From: a virus
Strand: one strand, 5' to 3'
DNA: 42,255 nt
IMG/VR virus record: IMGVR_UViG_3300035701_000083
Location: 1 to 42,255 of that record
The position numbers and the translations under genes are program-made. The notes beneath the pieces were generated by a model. The model worked only from the letters and a program-made list of their open reading frames with translations. It was not told the origin of the DNA and did no database searches. Positions 1 to 6,244 of the stretch are shown here, one piece after another (position 1 is the first letter of the stretch; each line of letters opens with the position of its first letter).

Positions 1-200
1 GGGGCAGGATCATGACCATGAGTTACTACAACGTGCCTATGGCAGACAAGGTTAACCATTTCACGTATCCCTGGCTGGTACACCGTTTCGTCTGCATTAC
101 GCGGGACGGCAGGATCGTGGATCCACCACCAGGGCAGATTTACTTCCCGTTGGTGGCGAAGGTGCCGTTGTGGATGCCGCTGGATATGTTTTATTTATGA
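1..200 (+). CDS. C-terminal part of a tail/lysis-region protein, cut by the left edge
   Basis: An open frame enters from base 3 and ends at 200, 12 bases before the endolysin start. The first ATG is at 12 (MTMSYYNVPM...). The 62 visible residues are rich in aromatic residues and proline and read like the end of a folded domain (HRFVCITRDGRIVDPP). I do not recognise a family. The gene that runs off the right edge (from 41963) has matching style and lies just upstream if the molecule is circular, so these may be two parts of one protein of about 160 residues. Direct joining of the last and first bases does not keep the frame, so either a couple of bases are missing at the junction or two overlapping genes exist. 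Function unknown; its place between fibre and lysin genes suggests a tail-tip or lysis accessory role (inference). Confidence 0.5.
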   Translation, partial: GRIMTMSYYNVPMADKVNHFTYPWLVHRFVCITRDGRIVDPPPGQIYFPLVAKVPLWMPLDMFYL

Positions 201-212
201 GAGGAAATAAAA

Positions 213-977
213 ATGAGCCAAATAAAAATAGTTGATCTATATTCCGTCAATGCGCCGCTGTCCATCGATAAGCTGGTTTTGGATGGATACCGCGGCGTGA
301 TCTTCAAAGCCGGGCAGGGCGAATGGCCGGACGTGCCGCGCGTGCAGCCCACCTGGTGGAACGATGCCAAGCTCGCCGGGTTGGAACGCGGCTGGTATTG
401 GCTGGGAGATGCCCGTATTCGACCAAGTCTTCAATTCGAAGCCTTGAAGAAATCTACAAATCTTGACTTTGGGGAACTTGGTATGTGGATAGATGCTGAG
501 AAGCCCTATAGGATGGTAGATAAGGGAGATAAGATTTATTGGGCAATGCCATATTCTGGATTTGATGCCCTATATGATCTTATGTATTATATTCAACAAA
601 CAGGAGTGTCCAGGTTTGCTGAGCATCTTCCTGGGTTTTATACCAATCCTAATTTTTGGAGCATTATCTCCAATCGGATGTCTATCGGTGCTCAAGAGTG
701 GTTTGCCCGGGCTCCGCTCTGGACTGCTCAATACTATTGGCACTGGACTGAAAAATCCAAGCCAACTCTATATGGAGCATGGAAGAAATGGACACTCTGG
801 CAGCATCGGGAGGGTCCGGATGATAATCTTTTCAATGGGACGGTGGAGGAGTTCATCGCGTTCTTCGGGCTGGAAGTTCAACCAATGCCGATCCCGATCC
901 CGGTACCTGTCCCGGCGACCATCGTCGAGATAACGGTCAGGATGAGCGATGGCAGGGTTGAGATGGTTTACCCATAG
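213..977 (+). CDS. GH25-type lysozyme (endolysin)
   Basis: This is a 254-residue cell-wall hydrolase predicted to cleave the glycan strand of peptidoglycan (muramidase) at the end of infection. It has GH25 hallmarks: an N-terminal Asp in a beta strand (VDLYS, D8), the catalytic D-x-E pair in WIDAEK (D94, E96), GFYTNPNFW near residue 140, APLWTAQY near 165 and LWQHREG near 200. A proline-rich linker (PIPIPVPVP) and a short C-terminal tail of about 20 residues follow, too short for a typical wall-binding domain. No signal peptide is seen, so release would need a holin. ATG at 213 is preceded by GAGGAAAT. The middle of the gene (about 430-800) is more AT-rich than both ends, which suggests a recombinant gene. 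A broken copy of its first 40 codons lies at 41821. Confidence 0.88.
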   Translation: MSQIKIVDLYSVNAPLSIDKLVLDGYRGVIFKAGQGEWPDVPRVQPTWWNDAKLAGLERGWYWLGDARIRPSLQFEALKKSTNLDFGELGMWIDAEKPYRMVDKGDKIYWAMPYSGFDALYDLMYYIQQTGVSRFAEHLPGFYTNPNFWSIISNRMSIGAQEWFARAPLWTAQYYWHWTEKSKPTLYGAWKKWTLWQHREGPDDNLFNGTVEEFIAFFGLEVQPMPIPIPVPVPATIVEITVRMSDGRVEMVYP

Positions 978-988
978 GAGGGTTTACA

Positions 989-1228
989 ATGACAGCGAGA
1001 TCTATCACGCGGCCTGAGTTCGACAATCTAAAAATCGACATGGACCGGATCGGCAAGATAATCGATGGCAATGGAAGGGATGCGGGCTTGATGACGACGG
1101 TGGCAATCCTGCGCGATAACTACAAAACCTTAAGCAACGATGTCAAGTCGGTCAAAGCCTGGGAGATTGCGATTTTCATTGCGATCGCAGTGGATGTCCT
1201 TACGCGGGCGCTGAAGATCGATTTTTGA
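989..1228 (+). CDS. One-TM holin-like protein
   Basis: This 79-residue protein starts 11 bases after the endolysin, with GGAGGG ahead of its ATG. Residues 1-55 are hydrophilic and probably helical. Residues 57-73 (WEIAIFIAIAVDVLTRAL) form one hydrophobic segment followed by a short charged tail. Size, topology and position next to the lysin fit a small holin or a lysis-accessory membrane protein. One-TM holins are hard to tell from other small phage membrane proteins, so the role is inferred from context. Confidence 0.6.
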   Translation: MTARSITRPEFDNLKIDMDRIGKIIDGNGRDAGLMTTVAILRDNYKTLSNDVKSVKAWEIAIFIAIAVDVLTRALKIDF

Positions 1229-1256
1229 CAATTTACTCAACGAAAGACGCAACAGG

Positions 1257-1279
1257 AAGCCCCGCGAGGGGCTTTTTTT
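1257..1279 (+). terminator. Intrinsic terminator of the lysis operon
   Basis: A 7-bp GC-rich stem AAGCCCC/GGGGCTT closes on a GCGA tetraloop and is followed by a run of seven T. It lies between the rightward holin-like gene and the leftward integrase gene, so it ends the late transcript before the integrase. Confidence 0.85.
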
Positions 1280-1280
1280 A

Positions 1281-2243
1281 TTAAATGTTCAAATGATCCA
1301 CTGGTGAGGCCCGCCGGTGGGCGTTATCCAGGTCTATCTGTGCCAGACGCAGGTAGGTCTTGACCATCTCCATGGTCGAGTGACCCAAAATATATTGCAG
1401 GGTGTACGGGTCGCCGCCATTTCTTAAATACATAATGGCGAAGGTGTGGCGGAAGCGGTGCGGGTGGACGTTCGGGATGCCGGCCCGCTCGCCGATGTTT
1501 TTCAGCAGGTTCAGCAGGCGGTCACGGTTCATCTGCCGGTATCTCGTGGTCAGGAAGAGGAAATCGTCCGGTTGCGCTGCTGGCTTCGTGCTATCCAGCT
1601 GGCGGGACCTGCGGATCGCCAGGTAGCGCCACAGCGCGTGGCCGGTGCGGTACGAGTAGGGGATCGAGCGCTCCTTGTCGCCCTTGCCGAAAATCGAGAT
1701 GCGCTGGTTGCGTGTGTCCAGGTGCCTGATCCTGATGGCGCACAACTCGGAGGCGCGCAGGCCGGTATCAACCAGCAGCAGGATGATGGCGCGGTTGCGC
1801 TCCGGATGAGGCAGCGAGTTGGCGCAGCTGCGCTTGCCCGGGAGTGAGTAGAATTTCGATTTTTCCAGGGCGTTGAGCATGACGACGATCTCGTCAGCCG
1901 TAAATGGTATGATCTCACGCTGCTCAGGCTTGGGAGGCGTGACCAGGCGGACCACGTTGCGGGAGGCAAGATCTTCGCTGACCGCCCAGGTCCAGAGGGC
2001 GGAGAGGCCCACGTAGTAGTTGAGGATCGTCTTTTTGGTGACTCCTTCGCGCGATGCCAGGAAGGATTCGATCTGGCGGTTGGTGATATCGGCGATGGGC
2101 GGATCCTGGTCGAGGCAGGATAAGAATTTGTTGAATGTATTTTTGTAATCGGCGATGGTATGCGGACTGAGATGACGCGCTCCCGCTGCCAGCAGATAGC
2201 CCTCGATGGCCTGTGAAATCGATATCAGAGTGTTCATAGCCAT
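1281..2243 (-). CDS. int: Phage tyrosine integrase
   Basis: This is a 320-residue XerC/D-like site-specific recombinase, expected to integrate and (with a factor not identified here) excise the phage. Residues 10-95 are a SAM-like core-binding domain (SPHTIADYKNTFNKFL). The catalytic domain holds the full set: R163 (TGLRASELC), K187 (GKGDK), H262-x-x-R265 (HRFRH), H288 (LGHS) and nucleophile Y297 (KTYLRLA). ATG at 2243 gives MAMNTL; MNTL at 2237 is an alternative start. The likely attP core (2427-2468) lies about 180 bp upstream of the start codon. The stop is separated by one base from the terminator T-run of the convergent lysis operon. Confidence 0.93.
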   Translation of the reverse strand: MAMNTLISISQAIEGYLLAAGARHLSPHTIADYKNTFNKFLSCLDQDPPIADITNRQIESFLASREGVTKKTILNYYVGLSALWTWAVSEDLASRNVVRLVTPPKPEQREIIPFTADEIVVMLNALEKSKFYSLPGKRSCANSLPHPERNRAIILLLVDTGLRASELCAIRIRHLDTRNQRISIFGKGDKERSIPYSYRTGHALWRYLAIRRSRQLDSTKPAAQPDDFLFLTTRYRQMNRDRLLNLLKNIGERAGIPNVHPHRFRHTFAIMYLRNGGDPYTLQYILGHSTMEMVKTYLRLAQIDLDNAHRRASPVDHLNI

Positions 2244-2567
2244 GCGGTCTCCTGTTCTTTTTCAAACCTGCGAAATTATAAAAAATAGGATGAAAGCGTT
2301 CGCTGGCAGGGTTTTGATCAGGATTAACTATGAGTGGTGCAGCAGGTATTACTTTTACTTACTGGTGAACACCAAGCCGCATGGTTGTTGATTTTGTCAA
2401 TCCGTGCGGTGTGAGGTAGTACCAAGTCGGGGCGGGCGGATTTGAACCGCCGACCTCACGGTCCCGAATTATGTCATCCCGAACCCCTGCCGCACCTCGC
2501 ACAGTGCTGTGGATTTATGCAGCCGTGCTGGGTGCAGCCCCCCACATCCGTGAGGGGTGCGGTTGGG
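2244..2567. other. Intergenic attP region without genes
   Basis: These 324 bases lie between the integrase start and the end of the leftward exported-protein gene. I see no credible gene. The stretch holds the tRNA-Pro 3'-half (2427-2468) and, 30 bases further, CACAG-TG-CTGTG (near 2499-2510) and CCCC/GGGG pairings around 2538-2556 that could act as protein-binding sites or a weak terminator for the leftward operon. Integrase arm sites would be expected here but I cannot identify them by eye. Confidence 0.5.
2427..2468 (-). other. 3' half of tRNA-Pro(CGG): likely attP core
   Basis: Read on the minus strand this is an exact tRNA 3' half: anticodon loop TTCGGGA (anticodon CGG), 3' side of the anticodon stem CCGTG, variable region AGGTC, T stem GGCGG/CCGCC around loop TTCAAAT, acceptor strand CGCCCCG and discriminator A. 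No CCA follows. The 5' half of the tRNA is absent: the sequence next to the anticodon loop cannot pair with CCGTG. A tRNA 3' end next to an integrase is the classic attP identity segment that restores the host tRNA after integration. Because phage genes lie on both sides, the window shows the non-integrated (circular) arrangement. Confidence 0.85.
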
Positions 2568-2828
2568 CTATGGTTGTAATCTCCAATGTGGAGCCATACT
2601 ATCATCGCCGGGGAACCAGGTCCAGCATTGGATATCGACGTTGAGCCATTTGGGCGCGTCGTAGACCTTCGGGCATTCGACCGCCTTATGTACGCAGGCG
2701 TTGACAATAATCCCGCCGCGATAAGCCAGCGGTCCCGGGCAGGTATCCCAAACAGGAGCCCTGGTTCCGCGAGCGGCAATGAATGCAAGTGCCGCTAGGC
2801 ATACAGGTAAAACGAATTTCTTGTTCAT
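2568..2828 (-). CDS. Small exported Cys-containing protein (copy 1)
   Basis: This 86-residue protein has a Sec-type signal sequence: MNKKF, a hydrophobic core LPVCLAALAFIAA, then a polar region around residues 20-25. The mature part has Cys in DTCPGP, ACVHKAVECPK and DIQCWTW, suggesting a disulfide-bonded extracytoplasmic domain. A closely similar gene lies in the opposite direction at 4339-4599; the two flank the immunity region. I chose the internal ATG (2828) because the paralog begins there and an SD-like GGAAGAAA lies upstream. Function unknown. A prophage-expressed exported protein next to the repressor could act in superinfection exclusion (inference). Confidence 0.7.
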   Translation of the reverse strand: MNKKFVLPVCLAALAFIAARGTRAPVWDTCPGPLAYRGGIIVNACVHKAVECPKVYDAPKWLNVDIQCWTWFPGDDSMAPHWRLQP

Positions 2829-2911
2829 TTCTTCCTCTTTCTTCTTGGAACATTGATCCAATATCCTCCCGGAAACAAAGCCAAATCAGGTAAAAAAACA
2901 ACAATTTGCGG

Positions 2912-3304
2912 TTAATCGGACGATATAGACACCTTGCGATCTTTTCTCCCTGCATGATATTCCCCTCTTTCCTCCTGGATCATCAGGAACTCCAAAAAAT
3001 CCAACGCACTCTTTTTATTGGCCGGATCCTGTAATTGATTGTACATATATTCGATGCGATCAAGCAGTTCGTCGGCACTTAATTTCAACGGTAACAAACC
3101 AGCTATTCTGAATATATTTTCTGCTGGCGCTTTGAATAATTTCGCGAGCTTTTTGCAGGTTTCATAACTTGGTTGATCACCATTAAGAATATCGGAAATT
3201 GTCGGATGAGATAATCCGGCTTTTCGTGCCGTCTCCCTAACACTCCAATTATTCTTTTCCATGTTACTTGAAAGCCAATTTATCAAATCTTTGGCATTTG
3301 ACAT
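2912..3304 (-). CDS. XRE-family phage repressor (CI-like)
   Basis: This 130-residue protein has an N-terminal helix-turn-helix: residues 19-58 (NWSVRETARKAGLSHPTISDILNG) match the XRE/Cro-CI fold, followed by LAKLFKAPAENIFRIAGLLP, typical of XRE proteins. The C-terminal 50 residues are acidic/helical and could serve in oligomerisation. There is no S24 peptidase domain, so RecA-stimulated self-cleavage is not expected. It is transcribed leftward, divergent from the lytic operon, across operator-like repeats. Its ATG has no SD; a TAGACT hexamer six bases upstream could be a -10 box giving a leaderless mRNA, as for lambda cI from PRM (inference). Confidence 0.85.
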   Translation of the reverse strand: MSNAKDLINWLSSNMEKNNWSVRETARKAGLSHPTISDILNGDQPSYETCKKLAKLFKAPAENIFRIAGLLPLKLSADELLDRIEYMYNQLQDPANKKSALDFLEFLMIQEERGEYHAGRKDRKVSISSD

Positions 3305-3317
3305 ATTTTTAGTCTAT

Positions 3318-3410
3318 CCGATTTGGTAGAAGGAGTTCTAACCAATTTGGTAAATAGTATTGACAGTTATGGTATTTTATGTATAATGGTAAATATATTT
3401 ACCAGTTTGG
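3318..3410. promoter_or_regulatory. Operator cluster of the repressor
   Basis: Between the divergent repressor and the first lytic gene there are related sites. CCGATTTGGTA lies at 3318-3328. The odd palindrome ACCAATTTGGT lies at 3341-3351. The perfect 18-bp palindrome TGGTAAATATATTTACCA lies at 3387-3404 and runs into ACCAGTTTGG (3401-3410). All share ACCAA/TTGGT half-sites. One overlaps the -10/start region of the rightward promoter, one sits just upstream of its -35, and one near the repressor start, as expected for a lambda-like switch. A further ACCAATTTGTC is at 4100-4110. Binding is inferred. Confidence 0.75.
3360..3387 (+). promoter_or_regulatory. Rightward early promoter (consensus)
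   Basis: TTGACA at 3360-3365 and TATAAT at 3382-3387 are perfect sigma70-type hexamers with a 16-bp spacer. The start point would fall near 3394, inside the 18-bp palindrome, so bound repressor would block it. The first downstream gene starts at 3422. Confidence 0.85.
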
Positions 3411-3421
3411 AAGGATGAATT

Positions 3422-3667
3422 ATGGGCGAAAGAACATCTGTATATTTTGACGACGAGACCTGGCCGAAGCTGGAGGCGATGGCTCACGGTGATTTGAGGA
3501 CAGTTTCCAATTTCTTGAACAAACTCACCCGCGAGGAATGGGATCGGCGCCACCCGGTTGAGATCGTACGGGTCGAGGAGCTGCCGCATCCCGTTGGTGC
3601 CGAGCCGGTCCCGCTGGTTTTCGTCAAGAGACCAGGTGATGAGGATGAGGTCGGCATAGAAGCATAA
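3422..3667 (+). CDS. Ribbon-helix-helix-like regulator, first gene of the lytic operon
   Basis: This is an 81-residue protein. Residues 3-45 (RTSVYFDDETWPKLEAMA...VSNFLNKLTREEWDRR) resemble a ribbon-helix-helix fold: a short beta strand followed by two helices, as in Arc/CopG/MetJ proteins. The C-terminal half is acidic and proline-containing. It starts about 28 bases after the predicted transcription start with AAGGA spaced 6 bases from ATG. Its position is that of Cro or another early regulator, so it may control the same operators or turn off repressor synthesis (inference). Confidence 0.65.
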   Translation: MGERTSVYFDDETWPKLEAMAHGDLRTVSNFLNKLTREEWDRRHPVEIVRVEELPHPVGAEPVPLVFVKRPGDEDEVGIEA

Positions 3668-3684
3668 AATCCAAAAGGAGAACC

Positions 3685-4062
3685 ATGGAGATACCTGAGG
3701 AAATCTATTACAGATATTATTTCGTCCCGCCGGAAGTTCTCAAGGAGATGCAGAATTGCGCACCACCGGCACTCATGATACCCATGTTCCAGCTTCGCAG
3801 AATAATCGAAATCCTGGCGGTCAATACCCTGGAAAATAACAGGGAGTACAGCATTTACGGAGATCCTTACTGGTGGATGTATATCAAAGACGTCGCTCAA
3901 CAATACAGTAAGGCGGAGGGCGTCGAGATCAGTCCGATCAAGATCGCTCACATCCTGGCCAGGATTGGTCTGCGCAGGCACCGCCGCAATAACGGCACGC
4001 TGGTGATCTGGACGCAGAAGCAGATCGAAATCCTGCATCGTTATTTTTCAACCAGGAAATGA
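3685..4062 (+). CDS. Early protein with C-terminal winged-helix-like region
   Basis: This is a 125-residue protein with AAAGGAG 7 bases before its ATG. The N-terminal third is aromatic (EEIYYRYYFVPPEVL). Residues 75-120 (DVAQQYSKAEGVEISPIKIAHILARIGLRRHRRNNGTLVIW) read like a winged helix with a recognition helix at IKIAHILARIGL and a basic wing. This may be an early transcription regulator or a DNA-binding partner of the repressor switch. I do not recognise a named family. Confidence 0.65.
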   Translation: MEIPEEIYYRYYFVPPEVLKEMQNCAPPALMIPMFQLRRIIEILAVNTLENNREYSIYGDPYWWMYIKDVAQQYSKAEGVEISPIKIAHILARIGLRRHRRNNGTLVIWTQKQIEILHRYFSTRK

Positions 4063-4099
4063 AGGATTTTTGGCATCATTCAAAGCGTAGCATGGATTT

Positions 4100-4110
4100 A
4101 CCAATTTGTC
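4100..4110. promoter_or_regulatory. Outlying operator-like site
   Basis: ACCAATTTGTC matches the immunity operator (ACCAATTTGGT) except for one half-site base. It sits in the gap before the gene at 4134. It could be a secondary operator or a chance match. Confidence 0.35.
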
Positions 4111-4133
4111 AGAAGTTTTACTGAGGTGAAATC

Positions 4134-4328
4134 ATGAAGCAAGGCCAAGTGGTGAAAATCTATTTCGACCCGATCATGAAAAGAAAAATCGAGGGGGAAG
4201 CCGCGCTCGTAAAAAAGCTGGATGTCCATCCCGGTCCCGGATACGAGACCTGGATCGTCAATTTTGTAGCAAAGCCGGGAAGGAAATATTTCTCCGGCGA
4301 TCAAATTCGCAAGATACATATTCAATAA
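4134..4328 (+). CDS. Small beta-rich basic protein
   Basis: This is a 64-residue protein with GAGGTGA upstream of its ATG. It is mostly short beta strands (QVVKIYFDP, ETWIVNFVAK, KYFSGDQIRKIHI), like an SH3-type or similar small barrel, and has a net positive charge. It lies in the early operon 10 bases before the exported-protein gene. Function unknown. Confidence 0.6.
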   Translation: MKQGQVVKIYFDPIMKRKIEGEAALVKKLDVHPGPGYETWIVNFVAKPGRKYFSGDQIRKIHIQ

Positions 4329-4338
4329 GGAGAAAACA

Positions 4339-4599
4339 ATGAACAAGAAATTTGCTTTATCCCTATGTTTGGCGGCGCTGACATTCGTCGCGGCACGCAG
4401 CACCACGGCTCCGGTCTGGGATACCTGCCCGGGACCGGTGGCTTATCGCGGCGGCATCATCGTCACCGCCTGTGTGCACAAAGCCGTCGAATGCCCCAAG
4501 GTCTACGACGCCCCAAAAACCCTCAACGTTGATATCCAATGCTGGACCTGGTTCCCCGGCGATGATGGCATGGCTCCGCACTGGCAGTTACAGCCGTGA
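4339..4599 (+). CDS. Small exported Cys-containing protein (copy 2)
   Basis: This 86-residue paralog of the leftward gene at 2568-2828 differs at a minority of positions; DTCPGP, ACVHKAVECPKVYDAP and the DIQCWTWFPGDD region are the same. It has a signal sequence with core ALSLCLAALTFVAA, then Cys residues likely in disulfides. It is made with the lytic operon, while copy 1 reads with the repressor direction, so the phage could express one form as prophage and the other in lytic growth (inference). SD AAGGAG is well placed. Its TGA overlaps the GTG of the next micro-ORF. Confidence 0.75.
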   Translation: MNKKFALSLCLAALTFVAARSTTAPVWDTCPGPVAYRGGIIVTACVHKAVECPKVYDAPKTLNVDIQCWTWFPGDDGMAPHWQLQP

Positions 4600-4685
4600 A
4601 GCGGAAGCATTGGTTCTGGATCGTCTGGATAATTCTGATGCTGTCCGCGGTGGCTTTGGGGGTGATGTTATGGCTCTATTACTAA
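4596..4685 (+). CDS. 29-residue membrane micro-protein
   Basis: A GTG overlapping the TGA of the exported-protein gene (GTGA) opens a 29-codon frame: KRKHWFWIVWIILML, then SAVALGVMLWLYY and stop. It is a basic N-terminus followed by one unbroken hydrophobic helix. Its end overlaps the start (4670) of the next membrane protein by 16 bases. Translational coupling on both sides and the TM-like composition argue that it is real, but it is too short to be sure. Confidence 0.45.
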   Translation: MKRKHWFWIVWIILMLSAVALGVMLWLYY

Positions 4686-5002
4686 TTGGGATAGTACTTG
4701 TCACCGGGATACTCATCGGCTGGTTCTGGCGCTCCGAGATCGCCGAGCGCGAGAAGCTCGAGGCCAGGGTAACCCTCCTCGAGGCCGCGAATCTGACAGG
4801 TCGCGGTGCGCTCCCGCTCAACGTCGAGAACTCGATGCTAGAGGAGATCGCCAACATCCTGAAAGCCAGGCGTCACATCGAGGAGATGGACGTCTACATA
4901 GCCGGTCTGCGCCGCATCCAGGATGTCGCCCGCAGCTCGCTGAACGAAGCCATGGACATCAACGGAGAGATCCGCAGCAAGCCGCGCAATATAAAAAAAT
5001 AG
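4670..5002 (+). CDS. Membrane-anchored coiled-coil protein
   Basis: Residues 2-20 (ALLLIGIVLVTGILIGWFW) are one N-terminal membrane helix. The rest of the 110 residues is charged helix with coiled-coil spacing (EIAEREKLEARVTLLEAAN, EEIANILKARRHIEEMDV). I start it at ATG 4670, preceded by GGGGGTGA; the frame is open further upstream only because it runs across the exported-protein gene. Topology is like a spanin or a membrane-tethered accessory protein, but it is in the early region, so the role is unknown. Confidence 0.65.
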   Translation: MALLLIGIVLVTGILIGWFWRSEIAEREKLEARVTLLEAANLTGRGALPLNVENSMLEEIANILKARRHIEEMDVYIAGLRRIQDVARSSLNEAMDINGEIRSKPRNIKK

Positions 5003-5015
5003 AAAAGGAGAAGAT

Positions 5016-5255
5016 ATGTTCCTCCGACAATTTATCGCATCAATTTTGTTCGGCTTCTTGCTTGTTTGCCTGATTATTCCCATGATTTGGGTGTTGATTA
5101 TTTTGGCATTCAAGGTGGATGAGAAGATCGACCAGGCCTGTGGCATATGCACATGCTTCGAGTTTGCGGGAGATAACCCGATTTGCCCAGTTCATCAATT
5201 TGTACATCCAAATTGTAGGTGTAATTTGGTGGAATTTAATCCAAAGGAGAAATGA
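5016..5255 (+). CDS. Membrane protein with cysteine-rich tail
   Basis: This is a 79-residue protein. Residues 6-32 (FIASILFGFLLVCLIIPMIWVLIILAF) are a long hydrophobic segment. The tail has CGICTC, ICPVH and NCRC, seven Cys/His that could bind zinc. It starts at ATG 5016 behind AAAAGGAGAAG. It belongs to the run of small early membrane proteins between 4339 and 5255. Function unknown. Confidence 0.6.
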   Translation: MFLRQFIASILFGFLLVCLIIPMIWVLIILAFKVDEKIDQACGICTCFEFAGDNPICPVHQFVHPNCRCNLVEFNPKEK

Positions 5256-5256
5256 T

Positions 5257-6135
5257 ATGCCTAATAAATTAGAACCAATTGAAACTACCGGCGGCTGGAT
5301 CGATGGTCATTTGGTTGAGCTTATGTTTGACCGTGAGCAAATGAAGACCGCGTTTGTAGTGAAATATCCAGATGGTTTGCTCGAAATCTGCATGAATGTG
5401 ATCATCAAGGGAAGAGAATATATCCCTCAACATCTGGATGATCTTTTAACCAAGAATATTGTTTTACTGCCGATGAAACTGGGAAAATCATGCTCTCTAT
5501 CCGAGCTTAGGTTAAGCATCTGGAGTTTTTTGGATAAATACTTTGATTTCAAGGGAGATGAATTTAATGATCGGCAGTGCAACATTTATGTTTTAAATTC
5601 CTGGATATATGATAACCACAAAAGGACACCGTACTTATGGGTGACAGGGAATTATGGATCCGGCAAGACTCGTTTGCTGGACACAGTTGGCTGTATTTGT
5701 TACCGCCCAATGCGATTTAATGTGAGATCAACAGCATCGGCTATCCTGCGGAGCCTTGATCTATATCACGGTACGCTTTTGCTGGATGAGGTTGATTATT
5801 ACAAATCATCTTACCTTTCAAATGAAATAGAGATCATCAATAATATTCTAAGTGCGGGAACCTATAAAGGGAATATTCTATCGTTGGAAATGGACTTAGA
5901 TGGTGAGATAGCACAGGAGGGCATCTATAACGTTTATGGACCAAAAGTGATCACAACTCTGAAGGAATTTAATGATCAACCATTCAAAAGTCGTTTTCTG
6001 AAGATAAATTTGGGCGATGGCAAACTCAGCCCAAGAATCCCGCAGATATTGCCGGATAAATTTTGGCAGGAGGCGGAAGAAGTCCGGAATTTGCTGCTCG
6101 CTTACCGGATGGCAAACGCAAAGGAGATTAAATAA
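5257..6135 (+). CDS. Stand-alone copy of the replicative helicase ATPase domain
   Basis: This 292-residue protein aligns from its first residues (EPIETTGGWIDGHLVEL) with the middle of the large helicase at 9122-10948 (EPIETAGGWIRGHLVEL). It ends at the matching LLLAYRMA, so it lacks that protein's N-terminal 115 residues and C-terminal winged helix. Walker A is GNYGSGKT (about 130-137), Walker B LLLDEVD (about 174-180), and VYGPKVITT with a downstream SRF is conserved where the helicase has VYGPKVIGT and SRC. The gene is much more AT-rich than its paralog, so the duplication is old or one copy was imported. It may act with, regulate or compete with the helicase, or serve a different step (inference). 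Start at ATG 5257 after AAAGGAGAAATG. Confidence 0.8.
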   Translation: MPNKLEPIETTGGWIDGHLVELMFDREQMKTAFVVKYPDGLLEICMNVIIKGREYIPQHLDDLLTKNIVLLPMKLGKSCSLSELRLSIWSFLDKYFDFKGDEFNDRQCNIYVLNSWIYDNHKRTPYLWVTGNYGSGKTRLLDTVGCICYRPMRFNVRSTASAILRSLDLYHGTLLLDEVDYYKSSYLSNEIEIINNILSAGTYKGNILSLEMDLDGEIAQEGIYNVYGPKVITTLKEFNDQPFKSRFLKINLGDGKLSPRIPQILPDKFWQEAEEVRNLLLAYRMANAKEIK

Positions 6136-6150
6136 TTAAAAATAAATCCA

Positions 6151-6222
6151 GCCCTGCCCCGTCCGTGTTCGCCTCTGGGCGGTCGGGTTTCTCCCCCGCA
6201 TGAAAGCACGACGGGGCGGGGT
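6151..6222 (+). promoter_or_regulatory. Structured leader before the second recombinase
   Basis: Two GC-rich arms (CCTGCCCCGTCCGTG near 6153-6167 and CACGACGGGGCGGGG near 6207-6221) can pair over about 14 bp, with one mismatch and one bulge, around a 39-base apical region. The element ends some 23 bases before ATG 6245. No T-run follows, so it reads as an mRNA leader structure or a DNA site rather than a terminator. It is more GC-rich than the gene before it. Confidence 0.45.
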
Positions 6223-6244
6223 GGAAAGATCAAAGGAGATTGAC

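Noticed and set aside
2568-4599. Invertible DNA segment bounded by the inverted paralogs
   Set aside because: The two copies differ at many bases and no recombinase site is seen within them; an old duplication is simpler, though inversion should be checked.
4472-4669. Extension of the membrane coiled-coil gene across the exported-protein gene
   Set aside because: The extra residues only reflect another frame of 4339-4599; ATG 4670 with a membrane helix is the better start.
5119-5256. Longer N-terminus for the stand-alone ATPase
   Set aside because: The alignment with the helicase begins right after ATG 5257, which has a good SD; the extension overlaps the membrane gene.
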